From: Sphingomonas sp. R-74633
GTDB taxonomy: Bacteria > Pseudomonadota > Alphaproteobacteria > Sphingomonadales > Sphingomonadaceae
Assembly: GCF_013416555.1 (NCBI RefSeq)
Contig: NZ_JACCFG010000005.1
Span: forward strand, 186,001-250,000
Direction of reading: 5' to 3'
Length of the DNA: 64,000 nt
This document shows positions 50,439 through 59,814 of this stretch, piece after piece. Each line of letters opens with the position of its first letter. The first letter of the stretch is position 1. The notes under the pieces are model-generated. The model was not told the origin of the DNA. It did not search any database and saw only the letters and a program-made list of their open reading frames with translations. The position numbers and the translations under genes are program-made.

Positions 50439-53027
50439 TCAGTCCAGCGACTTCGACGCCTGCTCGAACATGTCCTTGCTCAGCCCCGGTGCCGCGACGA
50501 TCCGCTCGAGCTCCGCGCGCATCTTGGCGGCGCGCGCCGCGTCGAAGCGCTTCCAGCGGCCGAGCGGCGGCACCAGCTTGGCGGCGGTCTGCGGGTTCAG
50601 GCGATCCAAAGCGATCAGCTGGTCCGCGACGAAGCGATAGCCGCGGCCCGAAATGTCGTGGAACGCGCGCTGGTTGACGCTGAACGCGCCGATCAGCGAA
50701 CGCGCGCGGTTCGGGTTGGCCAGCGTGAAGTCCTTGTGCGCCGCCAGTGCCTCGACCGCCTGCGCCGCATCGTCGCGCGACGACAGCGCCTGGGTCTGGA
50801 ACCACTTGTCGAGCACCAGCGCATTGCCGTGGTAGCGCTGGTAGAAGGCCGACAGCGCCGCCTCGCGCTTGTCCGAGGCGCCGTTGACCAGCGTGGTCAG
50901 CGCGCCCTGGCGATCGGTCATGTTGTCCGCCGCCTCGAACTGGCCATAAGCGAGTTCCGCCGCATCCGCCGCGCCGCTCGCCGCGATATAGCCGAGCGAC
51001 ACCGTCTTCACCCGCCGCGCGCCCTTGGCCGCCGGCGAATATTCGAAGCGGTTGGCCTGCGCCCCGTCATAGGCCGCGCGCCACTCGCCCTCGAGCGCCT
51101 TGCCCAGATCCGCGCGCAGCGCCTCGCGCGCCGCGAAGATCGCGTCGGGATCGACCACCGCCATCTGGTCGCCGACAAAGCTGTCCGACGGCAGCAGCAC
51201 CGCCTCGGCGACGAACGCCGGGTCGAGCGCGCTGTCGGTCAGCGTGTTGCGCACCGCTTCGATCGCGGCGGCGTGCTCGCCCTTGCCGCTCGCCACCGCG
51301 GCGACCAGCGTGTCGAGCATCAGCTGCTGCATCGCCTCGTAGCGGGCGAAGGGATCGTCATCATGCGCCGAGAGGAAGGCGAGGTCCTTGGCCGTCCGGT
51401 TGGTCTCGACGATCACCGGCGCGGAGAAGCCGCGGTTGATCGACAGCACCGGCGCCTCGGAGAGATTCTCGAAGACGATCTCCTGGCTCGCGTCCTTGAG
51501 CAGCACCAGCTGCTCGTCGCACATCGGCCGCCCGGTAAAGCCACCGAACAGCTTGATCTTGAGCGGGAGCACCATCGGCTCCTTGACCGGCTGGCCCGGC
51601 GTCGGCGGCACGGTCTGCGCGAGCGTCAGGCGGGCACGGCCGCCTTCCTGGGCCAGGTTCGCCGAGACACGCGGCGTGCCCGCCTGGCTGTACCAGCGGC
51701 GGAACTGCTGCAGGTCCACCCCGCCGGCTTCTTCCATGCACTGGACGAAATCCTCGCACGTCGCAGCCGTCCCATCGAACCGGTCGAAATAGAGATCGGT
51801 CGCCGCGCGGAATTTGTCGGGGCCGAGGATGGTCGACATCATCCGGATTACTTCGGCGCCCTTGTTGTAGATGGTCGCCGTGTAGAAGTTCGAGATCTCG
51901 ATATATTCGTCCGGGCGCACCGGATGCGCGAGCGGGCCGCTGTCCTCGGGGAACTGGCTCGCGCGCAGGCCGCGCACATCCTCGATCCGCTTGACCGCCT
52001 TGCTGCCCTGGTCGCCCGAAAAGCTCTGGTCGCGGAAGACGGTGAAGCCTTCCTTCAAGCTGAGCTGGAACCAGTCGCGGCAGGTCACGCGATTGCCCGA
52101 CCAGTTGTGGAAATACTCATGCGCCACCACTGCGGCGATCGCGTCGTAATCATAATCGGTGGCGGTATCGGGATCGGCGAGGATGTAGCGGCTGTTGAAC
52201 ACGTTCAGCCCCTTGTTCTCCATCGCGCCGAAATTGAAATCGTCCACCGCGACGATGTTGAACACGTCGAGGTCGTACTCGCGGCCATAAACGCTCTCGT
52301 CCCACGCCATCGACAGCTTGAGCGCGTGCAGCGCGTGATCGGTCTTGGGCAGGTCGCCTTCACGCACCCAGATGCCGAGATCGACCTTGCGGCCGCTCAT
52401 CGTGGTGAAGACGCCCTTGTTGGCGACGAGGTCGCCGGCGACCAGCGCGAACAGATAGCTCGGCTTGGGGAAGGGGTCGTGCCACTCGGCCCAGTGCTTG
52501 CCGCCCTCGGCCTCCCCCTGCGCGATCGGATCGCCATTCGCCAGCAGCACCGGGAAGCGCGCCTTGTCGCCCGTCATCCGCACCTTGTACTTCGAGAGCA
52601 CGTCGGGCCGGTCGGGGAAGAAGGTGATGCGGCGAAAGCCCTCGGCCTCGCACTGGGTGCAGAGCATGCCGCTCGAGGCATAGAGCCCCTGGAGCTGCGT
52701 GTTGCGCTCGGGTGCGATTGTCACGACCGTCTCGATCTCGTGCGCGCCGCCGCCGAGCGGGATGACCAGGTTCGGCCCGTCCATGCTCCAGCCCTGCGCC
52801 TCGGCGCCGTCGACCTTGACGCTCTCCGCCGCCAGCCCGTCGCCGTTCAGCACCAGCGGCCGGTCGTGCGCGCCGTTGCGCTCCACCTTCAGCGTGGCGC
52901 GAACCCGCGTCGCGGTCGGATCGAGGTCGAAGTCGAGCGCGATCTCGGGGACCATCCAGTCGGGCGCGCGATAATCTTCGCGGCGGGTGATGTGCGGGGT
53001 CTGCGGTGCGGTGCGTGCGTCTGCCAT
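50439..53027 (-). CDS. pepN: aminopeptidase N (M1 family)
   Basis: 862 residues from the ATG at 53027. Exopeptidase motif GAMENKGLN, zinc site VVAHEYFHNWSGNRVTCRDWFQLSLKEGFTV, and the long helical C-terminal domain typical of the proteobacterial PepN branch. No signal peptide; cytoplasmic. It removes N-terminal residues from peptides. The three M28 peptidase genes start 122 bases away in the divergent direction, giving a peptide-degradation neighbourhood. Confidence 0.96.
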   Translation of the reverse strand: MADARTAPQTPHITRREDYRAPDWMVPEIALDFDLDPTATRVRATLKVERNGAHDRPLVLNGDGLAAESVKVDGAEAQGWSMDGPNLVIPLGGGAHEIETVVTIAPERNTQLQGLYASSGMLCTQCEAEGFRRITFFPDRPDVLSKYKVRMTGDKARFPVLLANGDPIAQGEAEGGKHWAEWHDPFPKPSYLFALVAGDLVANKGVFTTMSGRKVDLGIWVREGDLPKTDHALHALKLSMAWDESVYGREYDLDVFNIVAVDDFNFGAMENKGLNVFNSRYILADPDTATDYDYDAIAAVVAHEYFHNWSGNRVTCRDWFQLSLKEGFTVFRDQSFSGDQGSKAVKRIEDVRGLRASQFPEDSGPLAHPVRPDEYIEISNFYTATIYNKGAEVIRMMSTILGPDKFRAATDLYFDRFDGTAATCEDFVQCMEEAGGVDLQQFRRWYSQAGTPRVSANLAQEGGRARLTLAQTVPPTPGQPVKEPMVLPLKIKLFGGFTGRPMCDEQLVLLKDASQEIVFENLSEAPVLSINRGFSAPVIVETNRTAKDLAFLSAHDDDPFARYEAMQQLMLDTLVAAVASGKGEHAAAIEAVRNTLTDSALDPAFVAEAVLLPSDSFVGDQMAVVDPDAIFAAREALRADLGKALEGEWRAAYDGAQANRFEYSPAAKGARRVKTVSLGYIAASGAADAAELAYGQFEAADNMTDRQGALTTLVNGASDKREAALSAFYQRYHGNALVLDKWFQTQALSSRDDAAQAVEALAAHKDFTLANPNRARSLIGAFSVNQRAFHDISGRGYRFVADQLIALDRLNPQTAAKLVPPLGRWKRFDAARAAKMRAELERIVAAPGLSKDMFEQASKSLD

Positions 53028-53148
53028 GATGCCTCGGATATAGGGGCAAGCGCGAAGCCCGCCACCTCGAAAATCTGCCAGCTTGCGCCTGCGCCAAGCC
53101 GTGCTACCGGTGCGATATACCGAGTTCTCGCCGAGAGGTTCCCCCATC

Positions 53149-54831
53149 ATGATCCGTTCCACCACGCCGCTGGCCCTTGCGCTGATGCTGGCGATGCCCG
53201 CCTATGCCCAGGACGTTTCGGCTCCGGCCCCCGCGCCGACTCCGAGCGCCGCCGCGCGCAATGCCATCGTCAACGCCGAGCTTCCCGCCGACCAGGCCGC
53301 GCTCAAGAGCCATGTCATGTTCCTCGCGTCGGACGCGATGAAGGGCCGCGAGGCCGGCAGCCCCGAATTCAACATCGCCGCGCAATATGTCGCGTCGCAA
53401 TTCTATGCCGCGGGGCTGAAGCCGGCCGGCGATGACGGCGGCTTTCTCCAGAGCGTGCCGCTGATCAGCTACAAGCTCGACTCGGGCACGCTGGCGCTCA
53501 CCGCCAAGAGCGGCCCGGTCACGCTCGAGGCCGGCAAGGACTTCATCGTCGGCGCCAATCCCGAAACCCCCGATTTCACGCTCACCGCGCCCGTGGTGTT
53601 CGTCGGCTATGGCATCGTCGGCCAGGGCCGCGACGATTATAAGGGCGTCAATGTGAAGGGTAAGATCGTCGCCTATTTCGGCGGCGCGCCCGAGAGCTTT
53701 CCCGGAGAGATCGGCGCGCATTTCTCCAACCCGGCGTCCAAGGCGGAGATCGCCGCCAGGCACGGCGCCGTCGGCACGATCACGCTCGAATCGCCGCGCA
53801 CCGCCAAGACGCGGCCGTTCGCCTTCTATGCCGGCTATGCCACCCGCGCCCGCTTCACCTGGGGTAACCCGAACGGCACCGGCCATATCTCGGCGCCGGG
53901 CACGCCGGGCCTCGGCATGATCAGCATGGCGGGCGGCGAGAAGCTGTTCGCCGGCGCGAAGCAGAAATGGGCAGCGGTGCTGAAGGCCGCCGAGGCCGAC
54001 AACGCCGTGTTCAAGGCCGAGGCGCTGCCGGTCACCGTCACCGTCGCCGCCAAGACCGCGCTCACCCCGGTGCAGAGCTATAATGTCGCCGGCATGATCC
54101 CCGGCACCGATCCGACGCTGTCGAAGGAAATCGTCGTCCTCTCCGCGCATCTCGATCACATCGGCGTCGGCCGCCCGGACAAGACCGGCGACACGATCAA
54201 CAACGGTGCGCTCGACGACGCGGTCGGCATCGCCTCGCTGATCGAGGAAGCCAAGCGCTTCAAGGGTGCGGAGACCAAGCCGCGCCGCTCGATCCTGTTC
54301 CTTGCGGTCACCGCCGAGGAGAAGGGCCTGATCGGCTCGGACTATTTCGCCAACCATCCGACCGTGCCGGCCGAGGCGATCGTCGCCGACGTCAATCTCG
54401 ACATGCCGATCATCACCTACAAGTTCCAGGACGTGGTGGTGTACGGCGCTACCCACTCGACGCTCGGCCCGATCGTCGAGCGCGCCGGCAAGGCGATCGG
54501 CGTGCCGCTGTCCGACGATCCGCTGCCCGGCGAGAACATCTTCGTCCGCTCGGACCATTACAACTTCGTCCGCAAGGGCGTGCCCTCGGTCTTCCTGTGG
54601 CCGGGTGCCGGCGGCCCGGGCCGCGCGGCGATCGATGACTTCATGAAGAACCATTATCACCAGCCCTCGGACGAGGTCGGCCAGCTGCCGGCGATCGACT
54701 GGGAATCGGGTGTTCGCTTCGTCGATGTGAACTACCGGATCGCGCGCGAGATCGCCGATGGCGACCAGCGCCCGCTGTGGAACAAGGGCGACTTCTTCGG
54801 CACCACCTATAACGGCCCGGGAGCCAAGTAA
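53149..54831 (+). CDS. exported M28 family zinc peptidase, copy 1
   Basis: 560 residues with a signal peptide to YAQ and an Ala/Pro spacer. An N-terminal LKSHVMFLASDAMKGREAGS region precedes a PA-like insert (about residues 150-280, with APVVFVGYGIVGQGRDDYKGVNVKGKIVAYFGG). The M28 core carries zinc ligands in VVLSAHLDHIGVG, NGALDDAVG, AEEKGLIGSDYF, VNLDMPI and KNHYHQPSDEV. It is an extracytoplasmic aminopeptidase. The gene is first of three tandem paralogues. Confidence 0.94.
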   Translation: MIRSTTPLALALMLAMPAYAQDVSAPAPAPTPSAAARNAIVNAELPADQAALKSHVMFLASDAMKGREAGSPEFNIAAQYVASQFYAAGLKPAGDDGGFLQSVPLISYKLDSGTLALTAKSGPVTLEAGKDFIVGANPETPDFTLTAPVVFVGYGIVGQGRDDYKGVNVKGKIVAYFGGAPESFPGEIGAHFSNPASKAEIAARHGAVGTITLESPRTAKTRPFAFYAGYATRARFTWGNPNGTGHISAPGTPGLGMISMAGGEKLFAGAKQKWAAVLKAAEADNAVFKAEALPVTVTVAAKTALTPVQSYNVAGMIPGTDPTLSKEIVVLSAHLDHIGVGRPDKTGDTINNGALDDAVGIASLIEEAKRFKGAETKPRRSILFLAVTAEEKGLIGSDYFANHPTVPAEAIVADVNLDMPIITYKFQDVVVYGATHSTLGPIVERAGKAIGVPLSDDPLPGENIFVRSDHYNFVRKGVPSVFLWPGAGGPGRAAIDDFMKNHYHQPSDEVGQLPAIDWESGVRFVDVNYRIAREIADGDQRPLWNKGDFFGTTYNGPGAK

Positions 54832-54832
54832 G

Positions 54833-56404
54833 ATGAAGCGCGCACTCCTCCTCGCCGCGACGTTGCTCGCGGCAACCCCGGCCTTTGCCCAGGATCTCAG
54901 CCAGGATGCGGCGGCGCTCAAGGCGCATGTCCAGTTCCTCGCCTCCGATGCGATGAAGGGCCGCGACACCGGCAGCCCCGAGCTGACCATCGCCGAGCAA
55001 TATGTCGCCGCGCAGATGCTCGCCGCCGGCCTCAAGCCCGCGGGCGTGGACGGCACCTGGCTCCAGCCGGTGCCGCTGGTCGCGTACAAGTCGGCCGATC
55101 ACGGCACGCTGTCGCTCACGCGCGGCGGGGTCGAAACCCCGCTCGTCTGGGGCAAGGACTATCTCGCCCGCGCGGTGCCCTCGAACCCCAAGGTCGCGGT
55201 CTCCGGCCCGGTCGTCTTCGCCGGCTATGGCAGCGAGGCCGAATATAAGGGGTTGAACACCAAGGGTGCGATCGTCGCCGTGCTGCGCGATTCGCCGCAC
55301 GACCTGCCCAGCGACATCCGCGCGCATTCGTCGCAGCCCGATCAGCAGGCGGCGGTCGCGGCGCGGCACGGTGCGGTCGGCGTGATCCTGATCGAAGGCA
55401 ATGCCCGCCACGCGATCTTCCCGTTCGCCGCGAGCGTCGGCTATGCGCAGGGCGAGGCGATGACCTGGCAGGGCTCCGAAGCCGGCGCCGGCGCGCCGCC
55501 CTTCACCTATCTGGGCTTTGACGGCGCGGCCAAGCTGTTCGCCGGCTCCAAGATCCAATGGGACGCGGTCCTCGCCGCCGACAAGGCCGACAAGAAGCTG
55601 CCGACCGGCGCGCTCGGCGTCACTGCCACCGGCACCGCCAACACTGCGATCCGCACGCTCAGCACCAACAATGTCGCCGGCATGCTGCCGGGCACCGACA
55701 AGAGCGGCGAATATGTCGTGATCTCCGCCCATCTCGACCATGTCGGCGTCGGCCGGCCCGATGCGAAGGGCGACACCATCTATAACGGCGCGATGGACAA
55801 TGCCGTCGGCACTGCCTCGATGCTCGAAGTCGCCAAGCGCTTCCAGGCATCGGGCAAGGCGCCGCGCCGCTCGATGCTGTTCGTCGCGGTTACGGCAGAG
55901 GAAAAGGGCCTGGTCGGCTCCGAATATTTCGCCGCCAACCCGACCGTGCCCAAGGGATCGATCGTCGCCGACGTCAATCTCGACATGCCGATCCTCACCT
56001 ATGACTTCGTCGATCTCGTCGCCTTTGGTGCGGACCGCTCGACGCTCGGCAAGCTGGTCGAGGCGGCCGCGGCGGCCGAAGGCGTCAAGCTCGTCCCCGA
56101 TCCCACGCCCGAGGAGGCCTCGTTCGTCCGCTCGGACCATTACAGCTTCGTCAAGGCGGGCATCCCCGCGGTTTCGCTCGACATCGGTCCGGGCGGCCCG
56201 GGTGCGGCGGCGTCGAAGGAGTTCCTCGACAAGCATTATCACCAGCCCTCGGACGAAGTCGGCCTGATCGACTGGAAGCAGGGGCTGCGCTTCGTCAGCC
56301 TCAACTATGCGATCGCCCGCGCGGTCGCCGATGCCGATGACAAGCCGGTATGGAACAAGGGCGACTTCTTCGGCGCGCTCTACAAGGGGCCGATGGCGAA
56401 GTGA
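54833..56404 (+). CDS. exported M28 family zinc peptidase, copy 2
   Basis: 523 residues starting one base after the stop of copy 1. Signal peptide to FAQ; the LKAHVQFLASDAMKGRDTGS opening; a PA-like insert; metal ligands in VISAHLDHVGVG, NGAMDNAVG, AEEKGLVGSEYF, VNLDMPI and DKHYHQPSDEV all retained. FVRSDHYSFVKAGIPAVSLD and a WNKGDFFGALY end are shared with the other two copies. Likely same function with altered substrate range. Confidence 0.94.
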   Translation: MKRALLLAATLLAATPAFAQDLSQDAAALKAHVQFLASDAMKGRDTGSPELTIAEQYVAAQMLAAGLKPAGVDGTWLQPVPLVAYKSADHGTLSLTRGGVETPLVWGKDYLARAVPSNPKVAVSGPVVFAGYGSEAEYKGLNTKGAIVAVLRDSPHDLPSDIRAHSSQPDQQAAVAARHGAVGVILIEGNARHAIFPFAASVGYAQGEAMTWQGSEAGAGAPPFTYLGFDGAAKLFAGSKIQWDAVLAADKADKKLPTGALGVTATGTANTAIRTLSTNNVAGMLPGTDKSGEYVVISAHLDHVGVGRPDAKGDTIYNGAMDNAVGTASMLEVAKRFQASGKAPRRSMLFVAVTAEEKGLVGSEYFAANPTVPKGSIVADVNLDMPILTYDFVDLVAFGADRSTLGKLVEAAAAAEGVKLVPDPTPEEASFVRSDHYSFVKAGIPAVSLDIGPGGPGAAASKEFLDKHYHQPSDEVGLIDWKQGLRFVSLNYAIARAVADADDKPVWNKGDFFGALYKGPMAK

Positions 56405-58026
56405 GTCTTCGCACGTTTCTCGCTGCGGCAGCGCTGTTCGCGGCGCCGCTTGCCTTCGCGCAGACGGCGCCCGCCCAGCTTCCGCCCGAACAGGCGGCGC
56501 TCAAGGCGCATGTCCAGTTCCTCGCCTCCGATGCCCTGCGCGGGCGCGAGGCGGGGACGCGCGACTATGACGTGGCGGCCGAATATGTCGCGTCGGAAAT
56601 GCTCCGGCTCGGTCTCCAGCCCGGCGCCGAGGGCAATAGCTGGTTCCAGCCGTTCAAGCTGATCGGCTACAAGCCCGCCGAGAAGGCCAAGTGGAGCCTG
56701 GTGCGCGGATCGGCCGAGATCCCGCTCCAGTTCGGCATCGATTTCGTCAACACGCCCGCGCCGGCCACGCCCGATTTCAAGGCCGAAGGCGGGATCGTCT
56801 TCGCCGGCTACGGCATCGTCTATCCCGAGGGGAAGCGCGACGATTTCAAGGGGCTCGACGTCAAGGGCAAGATCGTCGCGATCCTCGCCGGCGTGCCCAA
56901 GGGGCTGCCCAACGCAGTCGAGGCGCATTTCAGCGACGACGAGCAAAAGGCGCTGATCGCCCAGCAAAAGGGCGCGGTCGCGGTGATCGTGCTCGAGACG
57001 CTGGCGCAGCGCGAGCAATTCCCGTTCGAGACCTTCGCCAGCTTCTACGATTATGAGCGCAGCGGCTGGGCGCGGCCCGATGGCACGGCCTTTGCGACGG
57101 CAGCCGGCGCGCCGCCGGTCGGCTATATCGGCGCGGCGGGTGCGGAGAAGCTGTTCCAGGGCTCGAAGATCAAATGGGCCGAAGTGCTCGCCGCCGAGCG
57201 CAAGGCGACGCGGGTGCCCACCGGCGCGCTGGTCGGCACGCTCAAGGTCGCCAGCAAGACCAAGATCGTCACCCAGATGACGCGCAGCGTGGTCGGGCTG
57301 ATTCCCGGTTCCGATCCGACGCTCAAGGATCAGTATGTCGTCCTCTCGGCGCATCTCGACCATGTCGGCATCGGCGATCCGGTGAATGGCGACCGCATCT
57401 ATAACGGCGCGATGGACAATGCGATCGGCGTCTCGACGATGCTCGAAGTCGCGCGCAAGTTCATCGCCTCGGGCGAGCGGCCGAAGCGCTCGATGCTGTT
57501 CGTGGCACTTGCGGCGGAGGAGAAGGGGCTGATCGGCTCGGACTATTTCGCGCATTATCCGCCGGTCCCGAAGGACAAGCTCGTTGCCGACGTCAACATG
57601 GACATGCCGATCCTCACCTATCCGCTGGTCGACCTTGTCGCGCTGGGCGGCGAGCGCTCGAGCCTCGGCCCGGTGATCGCAGCGGCGGCGGCGAGCGAGG
57701 GGCTGAAGATCGTCCCCGATCCTGCGCCCGAGGAGATGTTCTTCGTCCGCTCGGATCACTACAGCTTCGTCAAGTCGGGCGTGCCCGCGGTGTCGCTCGA
57801 TACCGGGCCGGGCGGCGAGGGCGCGGTCGCGCAGAAGAAGTTCCTCGCCGAAAATTACCACAAGCCCTCGGACCAGATCGACCTGCCGTTCAACTGGGAC
57901 TCGGCGGCCAAGTATATGCGCGTCAACTACGCCGTCGCCCGCGCGCTCACCGACGCCCCCGAGCGGCCGCGCTGGAACAAGGGCGACTTCTTCGGGGTGC
58001 AGTTCGGAGGCTATGGGGCGGAGTGA
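56401..58026 (+). CDS. exported M28 family zinc peptidase, copy 3
   Basis: 541 residues from a GTG in a GTGA overlap with copy 2. Signal peptide to FAQ; LKAHVQFLASDALRGREAGT; PA-like region FKAEGGIVFAGYGIVYPEGKRDDFKG; zinc ligands in VLSAHLDHVGIG, NGAMDNAIG, AEEKGLIGSDYF, VNMDMPI and ENYHKPSDQI. The end WNKGDFFGVQF matches the others. A long imperfect inverted repeat follows. Confidence 0.94.
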   Translation: MSLRTFLAAAALFAAPLAFAQTAPAQLPPEQAALKAHVQFLASDALRGREAGTRDYDVAAEYVASEMLRLGLQPGAEGNSWFQPFKLIGYKPAEKAKWSLVRGSAEIPLQFGIDFVNTPAPATPDFKAEGGIVFAGYGIVYPEGKRDDFKGLDVKGKIVAILAGVPKGLPNAVEAHFSDDEQKALIAQQKGAVAVIVLETLAQREQFPFETFASFYDYERSGWARPDGTAFATAAGAPPVGYIGAAGAEKLFQGSKIKWAEVLAAERKATRVPTGALVGTLKVASKTKIVTQMTRSVVGLIPGSDPTLKDQYVVLSAHLDHVGIGDPVNGDRIYNGAMDNAIGVSTMLEVARKFIASGERPKRSMLFVALAAEEKGLIGSDYFAHYPPVPKDKLVADVNMDMPILTYPLVDLVALGGERSSLGPVIAAAAASEGLKIVPDPAPEEMFFVRSDHYSFVKSGVPAVSLDTGPGGEGAVAQKKFLAENYHKPSDQIDLPFNWDSAAKYMRVNYAVARALTDAPERPRWNKGDFFGVQFGGYGAE

Positions 58027-58028
58027 AC

Positions 58029-58164
58029 CTTGCTCCCCTCCCTGGAAGGGAGGGGCTGGGGGTGGGTGGACGCACGCGATGCGGTGGCCGCCACACGAGT
58101 GGCCTCAGTATCGCCCGGACGCGACCCACCCCTCGATCCCCCCCCTTCCAGGGAGGGGAAGCTA
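58029..58164. repeat. imperfect long inverted repeat after the M28 cluster
   Basis: Left arm (about 58030-58066) contains CTCCCCTCCCTGGAAGGGAG, itself a hairpin; right arm (about 58124-58163) carries the reverse complement with a few changes. The spacer of about 57 bases has no gene. Similar in form to the other three long inverted repeats, though the sequence differs. Confidence 0.7.
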
Positions 58165-58165
58165 G

Positions 58166-58987
58166 GTGCGCCTGCTGATCTTCGGTCCCGGCTACACCGC
58201 CTCGCGCCTGATCGCGCGGCTGGAGGGCCGCGCCGCCATCGCTACGGTCGATCGCGAAACCTTCGCCGATCGCACCCGCACTGCGTTCGAGATCGCCAGT
58301 GCCACCCATATCCTCTCCACCGTCCCGCCCGGCGACCAGGACCCCGTCCTCGCCGCATATGAACAGGAGATCGCCCATAGCGGCGCGTGGATCGGCTATC
58401 TCTCCTCGACGGGCGTCTATGGCGACGCGCAGGGCGCCTGGGTCGACGAGTCCGCCCCCACCGGCACCGGCCGCCGCACCGCCCGCGCACAAGCCGACGC
58501 CGCCTGGTGCGCGCTCCCGCAAGCACGCGTCTTTCGCCTGCCCGGCATCTACGGCCCCGGCCGCTCCCCGCTCGACCGCATCCGTGCCGGAGCCGCGGCT
58601 CGGATCGATGTCCCCGGCCAGGTCTTCAGCCGCGTCCATGTCGACGACATCGTCTCCGGCGTAATCGCCGGGTTCGACGGCCCGCCCGGCGCCTATAACC
58701 TCGCCGACGACGCACCCGCCGCGCAATCCGACGTCATCGCCTATGGCTGCGCGCTGCTCGGGCTACCCGTCCCGCCGCTCGTCCCTCTCGAGCGGGCGAA
58801 CCTCACCCCCCAGGCCCGCGCCTTCTATGCCGAGAACCGCCGGGTCGCGAACGGCAAGGCGAAGCGGGTCCTCAATTGGCGCCCGCTTTACCCCGATTAC
58901 CGGTTGGGCCTGCGCGCCTTGAGCGCCACCACCAGCCCGGCCACCACCAGCACCGCGCCGCCGCCCGCCAGCGCCGACCAGCGATAG
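58166..58987 (+). CDS. NAD(P)-dependent epimerase/reductase (atypical SDR, YeeZ-like)
   Basis: 273 residues from a GTG at 58166 with GAGGGGAAG upstream. The Rossmann start is LLIFGPGYTASRLIARLEG. YLSSTGVYGD, FRLPGIYGPGRSPLDRI and FSRVHVDDIVSGV match the extended-SDR family. It is often annotated as a nucleoside-diphosphate-sugar epimerase. The C-terminal 30 residues (SATTSPATTSTAPPPASADQ) are low complexity, created by reading through the 3' end of the converging exporter gene. Confidence 0.88.
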   Translation: MRLLIFGPGYTASRLIARLEGRAAIATVDRETFADRTRTAFEIASATHILSTVPPGDQDPVLAAYEQEIAHSGAWIGYLSSTGVYGDAQGAWVDESAPTGTGRRTARAQADAAWCALPQARVFRLPGIYGPGRSPLDRIRAGAAARIDVPGQVFSRVHVDDIVSGVIAGFDGPPGAYNLADDAPAAQSDVIAYGCALLGLPVPPLVPLERANLTPQARAFYAENRRVANGKAKRVLNWRPLYPDYRLGLRALSATTSPATTSTAPPPASADQR

Positions 58988-59814
58988 CCTTCGAACACCG
59001 TCGAGAAGACCATCGCGATCACCGGGATCAGCACGCTGGTATAGGCCGCCTTGGCCGGGCCGATCGTGCGGATCAGCTGGAAATAGAGGCTGAAGCTCAC
59101 CGCCGATCCCAGCACGCCGAGATAGACGATACCCAGCGCATAGCTCGGCCGCGGGTCGAACATCGGCGGCCCCACCGTGATGAGCGCGAACACCGCGTCG
59201 ATCGCCGCCCCGCTCAGCATCGCCCAGCCGAGCATCGTTGCCATCGGATAGGCCTTGGCGGTGCCCGTCGCCTGCATGACATTGGCGATCGAGGCGGACA
59301 TCACGCCGAGCATCGCGATGCCGATGCCGAGCAGCGCCGCCTGCGGCCCGACCGGGCTCAGCCGCGCCTCATGCACGAACAGCAGCGCCACGCCCGCCAT
59401 CGCGATGGCGGAGCCGACCACCAGCTGCCGTCCCATCTTCTGACCGAGGAAGATCCGCGCCAGCACCGCATTGGGCACCAGCAGCAGCGCATAGACCACC
59501 GCGACCACGCCCGAGGTGATGTGCTGCTCGGCGCGGTAGACGAAGTTGAAGTTGAACACGAACTGCGCCAGCCCGAGCAGCACCGCGAAGCGAATGCCCC
59601 GCGCGTCCATCTTCAGGCTCTCGCCGCGCAGCAACGCCCAGATCAGCATCGTCACGCCGGCGACGGTGAAGCGATAGGTCACCGACCAGCTCGGCGGCAC
59701 GACCGAAAGCTGGTCGCGGATCACGATCCAGGTCGATCCCCAGATCAGCGTGACGATCGCGAAGGGGATCAGGACGGTTAGGCGCGTCGATTGCGGGGCG
59801 GCGGCGTCGCTCAC
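58897..59814 (-). CDS. EamA/DMT family transporter
   Basis: 305 residues from a GTG overlapping the threonine aldolase stop. Ten hydrophobic segments in two EamA repeats: the first starts PFAIVTLIWGSTWIVIRDQL, the second with MLGVMSASIANVMQATGT; QFVFNFNFVYRAEQHITSGVVAVVYALLLVPNAVLARIF is typical. Probably exports an amino acid or small metabolite; pairing with threonine aldolase hints at threonine/glycine-related compounds, which is inference. Confidence 0.9.
   Translation of the reverse strand: MSDAAAPQSTRLTVLIPFAIVTLIWGSTWIVIRDQLSVVPPSWSVTYRFTVAGVTMLIWALLRGESLKMDARGIRFAVLLGLAQFVFNFNFVYRAEQHITSGVVAVVYALLLVPNAVLARIFLGQKMGRQLVVGSAIAMAGVALLFVHEARLSPVGPQAALLGIGIAMLGVMSASIANVMQATGTAKAYPMATMLGWAMLSGAAIDAVFALITVGPPMFDPRPSYALGIVYLGVLGSAVSFSLYFQLIRTIGPAKAAYTSVLIPVIAMVFSTVFEGYRWSALAGGGAVLVVAGLVVALKARRPNR

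Noticed and set aside
50004-53435. A plus-strand open frame of more than 1,100 codons across the pepN region
   Set aside because: It is the antisense of pepN and reads as low-complexity Arg/His/Ala-rich sequence with no domain; high GC makes such shadows common.
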